A stretch of DNA of 64,000 nucleotides from Emiliania huxleyi CCMP1516 (Eukaryota; Haptophyta; Isochrysidales; Noelaerhabdaceae). Location of the stretch: assembly GCF_000372725.1 (NCBI RefSeq), contig NW_005200941.1, forward strand, positions 191,438 to 255,437, written 5' to 3'. Positions 47,834-57,880 of this stretch are shown piece after piece. Each line of letters opens with the position of its first letter. Within the stretch, counting starts at the first letter, position 1. A program made the translations under genes and the position numbers. The notes under the pieces are model-generated. The model was not told the origin of the DNA. It searched no databases and was given only the letters and a program-made list of their open reading frames with translations.

Positions 47834-50208
47834 ATGAGCGGCCCCAGCCCAACCCGCCTCGCCGACCTGGCGCGGGGCGACCTGGCCTCGCTGCGCGCCT
47901 TCCTCTCCGGGCGGCGGACGTGCGGCACGTCGCTGGCGGCCCAGCTTGACGCGCGGCTCGACACCGAGAAGCAGGACACGCTGCTCACCTGGGCCGCTCG
48001 TCACGGGCAGGCCGAGGCGGTGCGGCTGCTGCTCGAGGGCGGCGCGAGCGTCGGGGCGACGAATGGCGGCGGCGGCTCCGCGATGCATATCGCGTGCCAG
48101 GAGGGCCACCCCGAGTGCACCCGGCTGCTTCTCGAGGCCAGCGCGGCGACCGACCAAGCAGACGCTGAAGGCTGCACGCCGCTGTCCGTCGCGTGCGAGA
48201 ACGGCCAGCTCGAGATCGCGCGGCTGCTCATCGAGGCCAGCGCGGCGGTCGACCAAGCTGATGATGAAGGTACCACGCCGCTGAGCGTTGCGAGCTTGAC
48301 TGGCGAGATCGACTGCGCCCGGCTGCTCCTCGAGGCAGGCGCGGCGGTCAACCAAGCGGATTCTGAAGGCCGCACGCCGCTGTACGTCGCGTGCCAGGAG
48401 GGCCATAACCAGTGCGTCCGGTTGCTTCTCGAGGCTAGCGCAGCGGTCGACCAAGCCCATGAGAATGGCGTCACGCCGCTGTTCACGGCATGCCAGAACG
48501 GCCACCTCGAGTGCGCCCAGCTGCTTCTCGAGACTGGCGCAGCGATCAACCAAGCGATGGACGACGGTTGCACGCCGCTGCTCATCGCGAGCGAGAACGG
48601 CCGCCTCGATTGCGTTCGGCTGCTCCTTGAGGCTGGCGCGGCGGTCGGCCAAGCCGATGAGGAGGGCGCCACGCCGCTGTACATCGCGTGTCAGAGCGGC
48701 CAGCTCGAGTGCGCCCAGCTGCTGCGCGACGCTGGCGCGGCCGTCAACCAAGCCAAGCAGAACGGCACCACGCCGCTGTACATCGCGTGCGAGACGGGGC
48801 AGCTCGAGTGCGTTCGGCTGCTCCTTGAGGCGAGCGCGGCGATCAACCAAGCTACAGAGGACGGCTCCACGCCGCTGTTCATCGCGTGCCTAAAGGGCCA
48901 CCTCGAGATGGCATCGTCCGGCTGCTTCTCGAGGCTGGCGTCGCAATGGACCAGGCCGATGAGCAAGGCGCCACGCCGCTGCTCATTGCGAGCGAGACGG
49001 GCCAGCTCGAGTGCGTTCGGCTGCTCCTCGAGGCTGGCGCAGCGTTCAACCAAGCCAAGCAGGATGGCGCCACGCCGCTGTTCGTCGCGTGCCAGGAAGG
49101 CCACCTCGAGTGCGCCCAGCTGCTGCGCGGCGCTGGCGCTGACATCAACCAAGCGATGTGGACGACGGTTGCACGCCGCTGCTCATCGCGAGCGAGAACG
49201 GCCGCCTCGATTGCGTTCGGCTGCTCCTTGAGGCGAGCGCGGCGATCAACCAAGCTACAGAGGACGGCTCCACGCCGCTGTTCATCGCGTGCCTAAAGGG
49301 CCACCTCGAGATCGTCCGGCTGCTCCTCGATTCTGGCGCAGCGATCGACCAGGCCGATGAACAAGGCGCCACGCCGCTGTGCATGGCGTGCCTGGAGGGC
49401 CACCTCGAGGTCGCCAAGCTCCTCTCCTCCTACGGCGCCTCCTGCGCCGCTACGCCCTTCGGCACGCCCGAGGCGATTGCAAACAGCCAAGGCCACGCCG
49501 ACCTCGCCGCCTGGCTGGTCGCCAGCCGCGGCTGGACGCCGCTCCAGCACCTCGAGGCGTGCCCCGACTAGCGGCCGAAGGCGTGAGCGCGCTGTCCTCA
49601 CGACCGTTGCCCCTCTTCCGCAGGCGCTCACCGTCGACCGGGCGCGGGCGCTGTTGCGCGGCGGCGCCGACCCGCTCGCCGGCGCGCCTTCTGCCCTCGA
49701 GCGGGCGCGCGTCCTCTGCTCGTGGGTCGAGTCGGATCCGACCGCTGCGGCCGTCGGCTCCACAGTTGAGATCCACTCTCTCGTCTCCCGGCCCTCGATG
49801 AACGGCAAGGTCGGCGTCGTCGTCTCCGCAAACGATTCGACGGGCCGCTTCGGCGTGCGCGTGGCGGGCGAGGCTAAGGCACTCGCACTGAGGCGCGCTA
49901 TGCAATGGTCTCTCCCCGACTCGCCGGATCCTCTCTTTGACACGCCTCTGCCCTCCCTCAGGCCGGCCAACCTGCAGCCAGCGGCCGAGGCGGTGGACGT
50001 GGGCAGGCTCATCCTCAAGGCGGCGGAGTGGTCGCCGCAGTCGCACGAGCTCTTCCCAACAGCGGCTCGCAAGCGGGCGGTCGAGGTGATGCGGCTGGGC
50101 TACCTGATCGCTTGGGACGAGGAGCGCCTCGACAGCCGCGAGGGAGCGGCTCCGGAGCTGGCGGACATCTGGCGCGGGTTTGTGCTGCCAAGGGTGGTGG
50201 TGCGATGA
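47834..50208 (+). CDS. Ankyrin-repeat protein with C-terminal algal domain; two small indels break the frame
   Basis: ATG 47834 starts MSGPSPTRLADLARGDLASL, the same N-terminus as the gene at 45793. Ankyrin repeats run to 49556. The frame shifts at about 48912 (five extra bases, GAGATGGCATCG for GAGATCG) and about 49157 (two extra bases, GCGATGTGGAC for GCGATGGAC). Beyond these the protein continues without loss. Intron 49557-49623 (67 bp, GC-AG, GCGTGCCCCG/GCGCTCACCG duplicates) joins HLEA to LTVDRARALLRGGADPL. Intron 49893-49961 (69 bp) joins KALALR to PANLQPA. The tail reads MNGKVGVVVSANDSTGRFGV and RKRAVEVMRLGYLIAWDEER and replaces the RING. Either a recent pseudogene or assembly indels in near-identical repeats. 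Confidence 0.75.
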
Positions 50209-50467
50209 CTTATACGGGGGTTTCAGTGAGAGGGCCGAGTCCGCAACGGCGTTGGCCGTTGCCCTCCTGTAAGTGGCAATACCTCGCAGTGCGCGTGCTC
50301 CAACCATCTAGAGAAGCACACACAGCCTGATAGCGCCGCTGCGCGCCGGCGAGGGAAAGGACGACTAAGTACAGTTTTTACGTGAGGGCCGGAAAAAAGC
50401 GGTAGCGTATTGGAACCCCTGACTACCTGCACCTTGTGTGTGGAGAAGCTTAGAGTCCTTAGACCTT
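50209..50467. other. Spacer between convergent genes
   Basis: About 260 bases between the stop of the ankyrin gene and the stop of the transporter gene. ACCTTGTGTGTGGAGAAGCT at 50429-50449 is a short piece of the SINE-like element. Nothing else supported. Confidence 0.4.
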
Positions 50468-53400
50468 TTAAGGAGGAGCAGGAGGCGCTGGCGGCGCAGC
50501 GGGCGGCACGTCGGCGGCGTCGGCCAGGAAAACGAGGCAGCCCGCCGAGACGACGCAGCCCACGACGAGGGTGAGGCCGCCGCCGAGGGCCATGAAGTCT
50601 GTGAAGGCGTACCCCCCGCGGCCGAGCACCATGAGGTTGGTCTGGTAGCCGATCGGCGTCGCAAAGGCGGAGGAGCCGCCGAGCATCATCGCGACCATCA
50701 GCTGCTCCGAGTTGAGGCCGGGCACGCGCACGTCGCGGAGGACCGAGTAGAAGGCGACGACGGCGGCCGAGTTGGAGACGAAACACGAGAGGGCGGAGGT
50801 CGTGAGGTAGATGCAAAGCAAGAATCCGAACGACCCCAGCACCTGCAGCTCCACCAAGCCTGCGCCGAGCGCGGCGGCGACGCCCGTGTTGGTCAGAGCG
50901 GCGCCGGGCCCAAAGGAGCACGCGATCGTCAGCACGAGGCGGTACGAGATGGAGCGCCAGGCCTGGGCGAGGGAGAGGCAGCCTCGGCTGAGCTGCGGAC
51001 GCAGCCTCGGCGGATCTCGAAAGAGCTCGTGCGATCTCGTGCCATGCCTGGTCGAGGGAGATGCAGCCGATCGAGACGAGGGCGTAGGCGATGGAGAGGG
51101 CGAGCGGCAGCAGGCTGACGAGGTCCAGCGCGGAGCAGACGAGCAGCAGCAGCAGCGCAGACAGCGACGCCGCGAGCTTGAGCCGCTCCTAATTAGTTCA
51201 TCACCTCCTGATTAATTAATCACGAATTCGTTAATTCGGCGCGAGCTTGAGCCGCTCCTGGACCACCGCCTCGACGGAGCGTGGCCGCCACGGCTGGGCG
51301 ACGCGGCGCAGGAGGGCGAAGTGGTGCAAGATGCGGTTCGCCTGCACCCAGCTGTCGGGCGCCTCGAGAAGCAGCGTGTCTCCGGGCCGCAGCGGCAAGC
51401 CCTGCATGAGCTGAGGCCAGCCAGTCCCGACCCGCGGCCGCAAGCCCGGGGAGAAGCCGCGCGCAAGTCCGACCAGCCCAACCACCGGCGCGGACCTGGA
51501 GATGTGGGGAGATGTGGGGAGATGTGGGGAGATGTGGGGAGATGTGGGGAGATGTAACACGGACCGCGACGGGCGGATCGGCGTAGGAGAGCCGGGCGGC
51601 ACCGGACCGCGCCTCGCAGAGCCGGCGCCGGCAGTGCCGCCGGCGGCGGCAGTAGTGCCGCCGGCAGGGAGGGCGACGGCAAGGTCGGCGGTGGCCGCCC
51701 GGGCGCGGTGGTGTGCGGGCGGCACGCCCGCCCCCGGCGAGCGCGCCGCCGCGGGCGGTTGGAGCGGCGGCTCGGAAGGGAGCGGGGCGAGGAAGGACGC
51801 CGGGCGCGGAAGCGCCGCCCCCTCCGGCCTCGCGCTGCCCCCGCCTCCACCCCCTCGCGCCTCGCCGCCGCCGCCGCCCGCCGGGCCGCCGCCGCCCTCC
51901 CACTGCGAGGCACCGTCCTCGGCCTCCTCGATGCGTGCGTGGCCGACGGGAGCGGCGACTGCGTGATCGCTCGCAGCTGCGACTCTTCGAGCGGCGCCTA
52001 CAATCTCGCCGAATCTCGAGGGTGAGCTCCCGGCCGAGATCGGGGGCTCGGGAAGGCAGAGACAAAGAAGGACGTGCGGCGTCGCCGGGCGAGAGCTGCG
52101 CGGAGGAGGACGAGGAGGAGGAGCAGGAGGAGGAGCGGCGGAGGAGGGAGAGCGGCCCGCGCGCCGCCGCAGCCTCGCGCGGCGGCGCGCTGCTCTCCGC
52201 CTCCTCCTCGTCGAGAAGGAAGGCGTCGTCGCCGTCGGCGCTGCGCTCTGCCGGTCTCGTGTCGGCGCGTCGGCGCACAGCCCACACGTCGGCCCCGCGC
52301 AGCACCGCGCACTCGGCCGCCTCCGACAAACGCAGGCCGACGAGGGGGGACTCGAGGGCGACGGCGGCCTCGACCAGCACCAGGTGGGCTGAGCGCGCGG
52401 CCGGGTAGCTCGGCGTCGACGCCTCGGGAGATATGGGGGAGATATGGGGAGGTTGCACCTCGGGCCGGAGAGTGAGGCCTCGGATGCGGGGCGATATAGG
52501 GAGATATGGGGGAGATATGGGGAGGTTGCACCTCGGGCCGGAGAGTGAGGCCTCGGATGCGGGGCGATATAGGTGTGGTTTTATCGAAATCTCCCCGATA
52601 TAGGGAGATATGGGGGAGATATGTGGAGATTGAACCTCGGGCCGGAGAGTGAGGCCTCGGATGCGGGGCGATATAGGGAGATATGGGGGAGATATGGGGA
52701 GATATGGGGAGATTGCACCTCGGGCCGGAGAGTGAGGCCTCGGATGCGGCGGAGATATAGGGAGATATGGGGGGAGATGTGGGGAGGTTGCACCTCGGGC
52801 CGGAGAGTGAGGCCTCGGATGCGGCGGAGGTCATACACGGCCTCGGCGAGGCACCTAAAGTAGAACCACGCCCGCGCATGCTTCTTTATTTCGAAGGCCG
52901 TCCACCGCCGCGGCGAGGCACCAGAGCAGCAGCCGGTCGTTGGGCTGGAGCCGCATCCCGCGCCCCGCCGCCTCCTCCTCGCTCAGCACGGAGCCCGCAC
53001 GGATCAGGAATCGCACCCCACACAAGGTCGGACAGTCGGCGTCCACCCTCTCGCCCAGCCGCGCCTACCTAGGTACTCTCGGACGATCTCGGACGATCTC
53101 GGCGAGATCTCGGCGAGACCTCGCGGGCAGCCCGCCGAACCTCGGACGATCTCGGCGAGATCTCGGCGAGATCTCAGCTAGACTCTCGGCCAGACTCTCT
53201 CGCATCCGCCACCCCCCCCCCCCCCCTCTCCTCTCCCCCTCTCTCTCCCCCCCCAGCCGCGCCGGCGTGCAGCCGAGCAACTGCGGGCAGTCGGGTCCGA
53301 CGACAGCCTCGAGCGCGTAGCGAGGGCTGCCTCTCGACCCGAAACGGGCGGGGCCTCGGCCGGCCGGCGAGAAGGGCTGCGAGATGGGCGACGCGGGGAC

Positions 53401-56400
53401 GGCGTCGACGGCACCGTTGGCGCTGCTGTGCGCGGCTGCGGACAGCTCGAGTGTTCCTGGGAGTGGGTAGCTCGCCGTTGTAAGGCGCGGGGGCTGTTCA
53501 TGAACCACTCAGTGCGCGTCAGGCTGCGGTTGGGTGGGGGTGGGTGGGTTCGGGTACCGTGGGGTAGGGGAGGGTGGGTCAGGCACGCATGGAGCCGAGA
53601 CGGCAGAAGGCCATTCTTGTCAAGTATTATTTATGAGTCTAAATTATTGACAATTCCCATTCATTATTGGGCAGCGGTTGCGTGCCTGGCGCCGAGACGG
53701 GAGAAGGCCTAGTACCATACCTCCAGAGTCTCGAACCCAGTGTGGGTTCAGCTCCGTGGGTGGTGTGGTAGAAGCTTGCCGCCCGGCGGCGGAGCTGCGC
53801 CGGCGCGCCGCCGGGAGCAGGTAGAGCCTCTGCAGGACCGAGCGACGCGCGCGGCGTAGTGCGGCGGTGGGGCCTCCTGTCTACGCGGTGAGTAGGCACG
53901 CCTCAGGGGGGGAGGGAGGTAGGGAGAGTGCGTGTCCTCCCGAGGGCTAGTTGGAATACGGGACCACGTCTTCCGCTTCTAGGGCACGAGATACGGGGAG
54001 ATACGGGGAGATGCGGGGAGACACGGGGAGATACGGGGAGGTATGGGGAGATGTGGGGAGATCTGGGGAAGATACGGGGAGACCTGGGGAGATACGGGGA
54101 GATACGGGGAGATCTGGGGAGATACGGGGAGATACGGGGAGATGCGGGGAGATACGGGGAGATACGGAGAGATCTGGGGAGATCCAAGGAGACCTGGGGA
54201 GATCTGGGGAGATCTGGGGAGATCTGGGGAGATCTGGGGCCTCCTGCCTGGCTGGTGGCGCGGAAGGCGAGAGGCGAGGCGAGGGAGAGGTAGAGGAGGC
54301 CGACGGCGGCGGCGGGGAAGGCCACGAGTGTCATCGAAAACATCGAGAGCCTAGTACCATACCTCCTCAGTCTCGAATCCAGTGTGGGTTCAGCTCCGTG
54401 GGTGGTGTGGTAGAAGGTTGCGGAGGCAGCGGCGCGTCGGCGTCGGCTTCGACCTGCGAGTTGAGGACGAGGTTGGTGGAGGTGCCTGACTCAGAATCAA
54501 GCAGTCCGTCATGAGCGGCTCCTCCCTCTCCCGAAGGAGGACGAGGTTGGTCGAGGCGCCGATCAGCGTGCACATGCCTCCCAGCATCGACGCGAACGAA
54601 AGCGGCATCAGAAGCACCTTAGTGGCATCAGAAGCACCTTGGTCGCCGTAAGAAGAATGATGATACGAATCGCTTCGGCGAGGAAGGCGAGGGGCAACGC
54701 CAGTGTTGTGGTTGCTGTGTGGGTAGTGTTGCTTGTGCCCTTGGCGCCTCGGGTGCTTGGGTGGGGGGGGGGGGGGGGGGGCGACCAAGGGCCGCGGCCC
54801 CGAGTAGCGCAGTGCCGTACGCTCCCTCGGGGTGTGGGTGGCAGTGCCAGCTGGCGGAGTGTCTTGTGAGTGTGTCTGTGTCGAGCATGGCTCTCCTCTG
54901 CTCTCTGACTCTGACTCTGACTCTGACTCGCTCCCCCCCCCCTTCTCGGCCTCTTGTCAGAGCCTGGTGTCAGTCGCTGGTGGGACTGTCTTCACCTCTC
55001 TGCATACAGTACCCAACCCAACCCGGTACCCGAACCCAATGAACTGGTAGGACTGTGTCTTCACCTCTCTGCATACAGACCCACCTTGACCGACAGGTTC
55101 GAACGCGCCGCCCACGTCTCGCTCACCTATGGCATTCCATTGGGTTCGGGTACCGGGTTGGGTAGGGTACTGCACCGCGCCGCCCACGTCTCACCGGCAG
55201 CAGCATCGCGACGATGGGCGTGTTGTTGAGGAAAGCCGACACGACAGCGACCTAATCATCGTCAGGAAGTATGAATGCTCAAGGAGTCGCTCCCAGCTGT
55301 GGAAGGCCGACGGGGCAGCGGCCGGGAAGCAGAGGCGGAGGAGGGCGGTTACGTGGCCCGAAGGACGGCCGAGCAGCGGCCGCAGCATCAGCTCGACGGC
55401 GCGCGTCTCCTACGGGGAGATATGGGGAGATATGGGGAGATATGGGGAGATGTGGGGAGATGTGGGGAGATGTGGGGAGATGTGGGGAGATGTGGGGAGA
55501 TGTGGGGAGGTGTGGGGAGGTGTGGGGAGGTGTGGGGAGATGTGGGGGGAAGTGGGGAGGTGTGGGGAGATGCGGGGAGATGTGGGGAGGTGTGGGGAGG
55601 TGTGGGGAGATGTGGGGAGGTGTGGGGAGATGCGGGGAGATGCGGGGAGATGTGGGGAGATGCGGGGAGATACAGGGAGATATGGGGAGATGCGGGGAGA
55701 TACGCGGCGTCTCCTCGAGTGCACGCGCGACGACGAAGAGCGCGCCGATGGAGAGGACCGAAGAGGAGCAGAAACCCGCCCAAGCCTGCAGCCGAGACAT
55801 GGCCAAGGTCCAGCCAAGAGAGGCAGCCGAGAGGCAGCCGAGAGGCAGCCGAGAGCTGGCGAGGTACTTCCAGCCTGCTGTGGGAACAGCTGACGCAGTC
55901 TCGCCGAGGCTCGCCCCAGCAGACTCGGCCAGACAAAAACCCCGAGAGGCGTGGGAGTACCTCGCCAGCCGAGAGGCAGCCGAGAGGCAGCCGAGAGGCA
56001 GCCGAGAGGCAGCCGAGAGGCAGCCGAGAGGCAGCCGAGAGGCAGCCGAGAGGCAGCCGAGAGGCAGCCGAGAGGCAGCCGAGAGGCAGCCGAGAGGCAG
56101 CCGAGAGGCAGCCGGGAGGCAGCCGAGAGGCAGCCGCGAGGCGAGAGGCAGCCGAGAGGCGAGAGGCAGCCGAGAGGCAGCCGGGAGGCAGCCGAGAGGC
56201 AGCCGAGAGGCAGCCGAGAGGCAGCCGGGAGGCAGCCGGGAGGCAGTCGAGAGGCAGCCGAGAGGCAGCCGCGAGGCAGCCGCGAGGCAGCCGCGAGGCA
56301 GCCGGGAGGCAGCCGGGAGGCAGCCGAGAGGCAGCCGGGAGGCAGCCGCGAGGCAGCCGGGAGGCAGCCGGGAGGCAGCCGGGAGGCAGCCGGGAGGCAG

Positions 56401-57227
56401 CCGGGAGGCAGCCGGGAGGCAGCCGGGAGGCAGCCGGGAGGCAGCCGGGAGGCAGCCGGGAGGCAGCCGGGAGGCAGCCGGGAGGCAGCCGGGAGGCAGC
56501 CGGGAGGCAGCCGGGAGGCAGCCGGGAGGCAGCCGGGAGGCAGCCGGGAGGCAGCCGGGAGGCAGCCGGGAGGCAGCCGGGAGGCAGCCGGGAGGCAGCC
56601 GGGAGGGAGGGATCCCACGCCTGCGCGTCGGAGATGACGCCGCAGAGCAGCAGCGCCTATGGGGAGAGATGGGGAGGTGTGGGGAGGTATACGGCCTCTA
56701 GGGCTCGAGATATGGGGAGATATGGGGAGATATGGGGAGATATGGGGAGATTTGGGGAGATTTGGGGAGGTGTGCGCCACGGTGAGAGCGAGCATGACGA
56801 GGTCGGGGGGCGAGCCATTCGCCATCAGCAGCACCGCGGTGAGAAGGAGAGAGACCGTGAGGTACGACTCCCAGTTGAGGCACGCCTCGTCCGAGCCGAC
56901 GCACAGCTCGGCCGGCGGCACAAGCACGGCTGCCATCGACAGGAGCACCACCCACGCCACCGTCAGGAGCACCACCGAGAAGGGCCGTCCTCTCATGAGG
57001 CGGCAAAGGCGATCGCACGAGGAGCGAAGGCCGTCGGCACACACGCTGCGTGCCTCGCGGCTGAGCATCCCGGGAAACCGGTCCTTGGCTCGCGAAGCCG
57101 CCTCCGACGAGTTCTGAGGCTCGGCGGAGGCGGCGGAGGCAACCCGTGTGCCGGTCTCCGGGCTGCCGGGCAGGCGGACGAGCCTGCTAACGCGCCTGCA
57201 GAACTCGCGGAGGCGACCTGTCTCCAT
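50468..57227 (-). CDS. SLC13/SAC1-like anion transporter with RCK_C (TrkA-C) domains, at least 15 exons
   Basis: This family of sodium/sulfate or arsenite-type transporters has two membrane halves around RCK_C domains. Placed exons: 57227-56778, 56656-56621, 55785-55714, 55409-55323, 55251-55195, 55126-55085, 54617-54560, 54485-54422, 54350-54248, 53880-53776, then 53064-52922, 52854-52794, an exon ending 51258, 51188-51048, 50962-50468. The joined N-half reads MLALTVALLLCGVISDAQAW, SVLSIGALFVVARALEETRA, VVSAFLNNTPIVAMLLP and MPLSFASMLGGMCTLIGTST. RCK_C parts read YALEAVVGPDCPQLLGCTPA, VRFLIRAGSVLSEEEAAGRG and LRPGDTLLLEAPDSW. The C-half ends NSAAVVAFYSVL, LGGSSAFATPIGYQTNLMVL. Exons between 53708 and 53065 and between 52430 and 51560 are not fully resolved. 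Likely a plasma-membrane sulfate transporter; substrate inferred. Confidence 0.85.
51171..51257 (-). repeat. AT-rich intron bracketed by an 18 bp exact duplication
   Basis: CGCGAGCTTGAGCCGCTC occurs at 51171-51188 and 51240-51257. Between the copies lies an AT-rich insert with TTAATTCG, TTAATTAATCA and AACTAATTAG on the gene strand. The 69 bp intron (51189-51257) would have a GA donor and an AG acceptor and joins VVQ to ERLKLAASLSALLLLLVC. Confidence 0.85.
51499..51555 (-). repeat. GGGGAGATGT array in a transporter intron
   Basis: Five to six 10 bp units, bounded by GTCCGTG upstream and GTCCGCG downstream on the gene strand. Confidence 0.8.
52430..52830 (-). repeat. VNTR repeating an exon end and its GT donor
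   Basis: Five units contain, on the gene strand, GCATCCGAGGCCTCACTCTC, CGGCCCGAG, GTGCAACCTCC and CATATCTCC blocks. Units start near 52455, 52535, 52635, 52715 and 52795. Each repeats the last codons IRGLTLRPE of the 52854-52794 exon together with its 5' splice site, the mirror image of the acceptor VNTR at 5097-5906. Confidence 0.85.
53073..53270 (-). repeat. TCTCGGACGA array and C tract in an RCK_C intron
   Basis: GGACGATCTCGG and GCGAGATCTCGG units (53078-53190) adjoin a run of about 15 C (53213-53227). The intron is bounded by duplicates of GCGCGGCTGGG that join TPARLG to ERVDADCPTLCGVRF. Confidence 0.8.
53709..53771. mobile_element. Family A introner (transporter)
   Basis: Starts CTAGTACCATACCTCCAGAG and ends GGTGGTGTGGTAG on the plus strand. 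On the gene strand it ends GGTATGGTACTAG before GCCTTCTCCCGTCTCGG. A related exon-like sequence, GCCTTCTGCCGTCTCGG, recurs at about 53590-53613. Confidence 0.85.
53881..54236 (-). repeat. Transporter intron 9: truncated family B plus GGGGAGAT array
   Basis: Bases 53881-53982 run from CTACGCGGTGAGTAGG to CACGTCTTCCGCTTCTAG, a shortened family B copy. Bases 53988-54236 are about 24 GGGGAGATAC/GGGGAGATCT units. The intron (53881-54247) is bracketed by (G/A)CAGGAGGCCCC. Confidence 0.8.
54351..54413. mobile_element. Family A introner (transporter)
   Basis: 63 bp, CTAGTACCATACCTCCTCAG through GGTGGTGTGGTAG. It forms the 71 bp intron 54351-54421 with a GC donor and joins APLPP to LSMFSMTLVAF. Confidence 0.88.
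54600..55130. repeat. Transporter introns with short direct duplications
   Basis: GTGGCATCAGAAGCACCTT occurs in tandem near 54601-54640, giving two adjacent acceptor-like copies. GACTGTGTCTTCACCTCTCTG-type sequence is duplicated near 54983 and 55052. A (TGACTC)n run lies at 54903-54930, and a 19-G tract at 54764-54782. Confidence 0.65.
55410..55713 (-). repeat. Transporter intron 3, GGGGAGATGT/GGTGT array
   Basis: About 29 units of GGGGAGATGT, GGGGAGGTGT, GGGGAGATGC and GGGGAGATAT at 55413-55705. The flanking copies are GAGACGCCGCG and GAGACGCGCGCC, so the donor dinucleotide is GA. Confidence 0.85.
55786..56620 (-). repeat. Transporter intron 2, 11 bp CGGCTGCCTCC array
   Basis: About 65 units of the 11 bp CGGCTGCCTCC/CGGCTGCCTCT type fill most of 55810-56606, interrupted by a partly unique block (55850-55970). 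On the gene strand the intron starts GCGTGGGATCCC and ends CTCGGCTGCAG before GCTTGGGCGGG. It joins ISDAQ to AWAGFCSSSVLSIGAL. Long Arg/Glu/Ala and Leu/Ala/Ser frames over it are not proteins. Confidence 0.88.
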
Positions 57228-57287
57228 TGCGACAGCCGTCTCACGCTCGCGGCAGGGTTCCGGCTCCTAGCCAGATAGGGGGTCTGT

Positions 57288-57442
57288 TCCACGGCGCAGC
57301 CAGCTGGCTGTGTGTCTTGTGAGCTTGTTTGTGTCTGTGTGTCGTTCGTGCGTGTCGTCATCATCTGTCTCGCGTCCACCCATACCGCGTTGGTGTCCAG
57401 TCCGAGCCTGGCTGTTCTTCACCTTTCTACCTACCTACCTAC
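57288..57442 (+). repeat. Dispersed repeat D, copy
   Basis: CAGCCAGCTGGCTGTGTGTC, GTTTGTGTCTGTGTGTCGTT, then TACCGCGTTGGTGTCCAGTC and (CTAC)n. It matches the reverse complement of 60613-60783 over about 155 bp, and part of it (GCGTTGGTGTCCAGTCCGAG) is repeated again at 57443-57463. Confidence 0.8.
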
Positions 57443-57589
57443 GGCGTTGGTGTCCAGTCCGAGCCTGACTGTTGTTCATCTTTCTACATACATACATACG
57501 GCGACTGGTTTGGCTTGTATAGTGTGTGTGTGTGTGTGTGATACTCACTCACACACTCACTCACGGCTCGTAGGTAAAATTCTTTTTCT

Positions 57590-57880
57590 CGCGGGCCCAT
57601 CACCGTCTCGACCACGGACACGCCGGAGCGGGCGACCCACATGCTGCTCTATCTGAACCAGGACACGTGGTCGGACGAGAGACTAGCTGAGCAGGTGACG
57701 GCGGCCCGCACAGCCAGCCTGCCGATTGTCATGGCTCACGAGAGCGACCCCAGCCTCGGAGGCGGCCCGTTTGCCCGCCAATTCGAGATCACGCCGCAAG
57801 AGCTCATCTCGGGCGGCTTGTACCGCGACCTCGCCGTCTCGTGCTTCCCGGGGAATCATCGCGAGGCAGCCGAGCTGTAG
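57590..57880 (+). pseudogene. Relic exon of a TIR-like algal signalling domain
   Basis: The open segment reads GPITVSTTDTPERATHMLLY, LNQDTWSDERLAEQVTAART, PIVMAHESDPSLGGGPFARQ, EITPQELISGGLYRDLAV, CFPGNHREAAEL and stops at 57878. This pattern (LNxxTW, LPIVMxHExD, TPxxLIxGGLY, PGxHRE) recurs at the end of TIR-like domains in large algal proteins. Nothing upstream or downstream completes the gene. The 5' edge lies in repeat sequence, so I call it a relic. Confidence 0.6.

Noticed and set aside
46071-49417. Ser/Trp/Pro-rich minus-strand ORFs opposite the ankyrin repeats
   Set aside because: They repeat with the ankyrin unit and are antisense shadows of the plus-strand genes.
55275-57278. 667-codon plus-strand frame rich in Arg/Glu/Ala/Gln/Pro/Gly
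   Set aside because: It is the antisense of an 11 bp tandem array inside a transporter intron. It has no domain and its start lies in antisense exon sequence.
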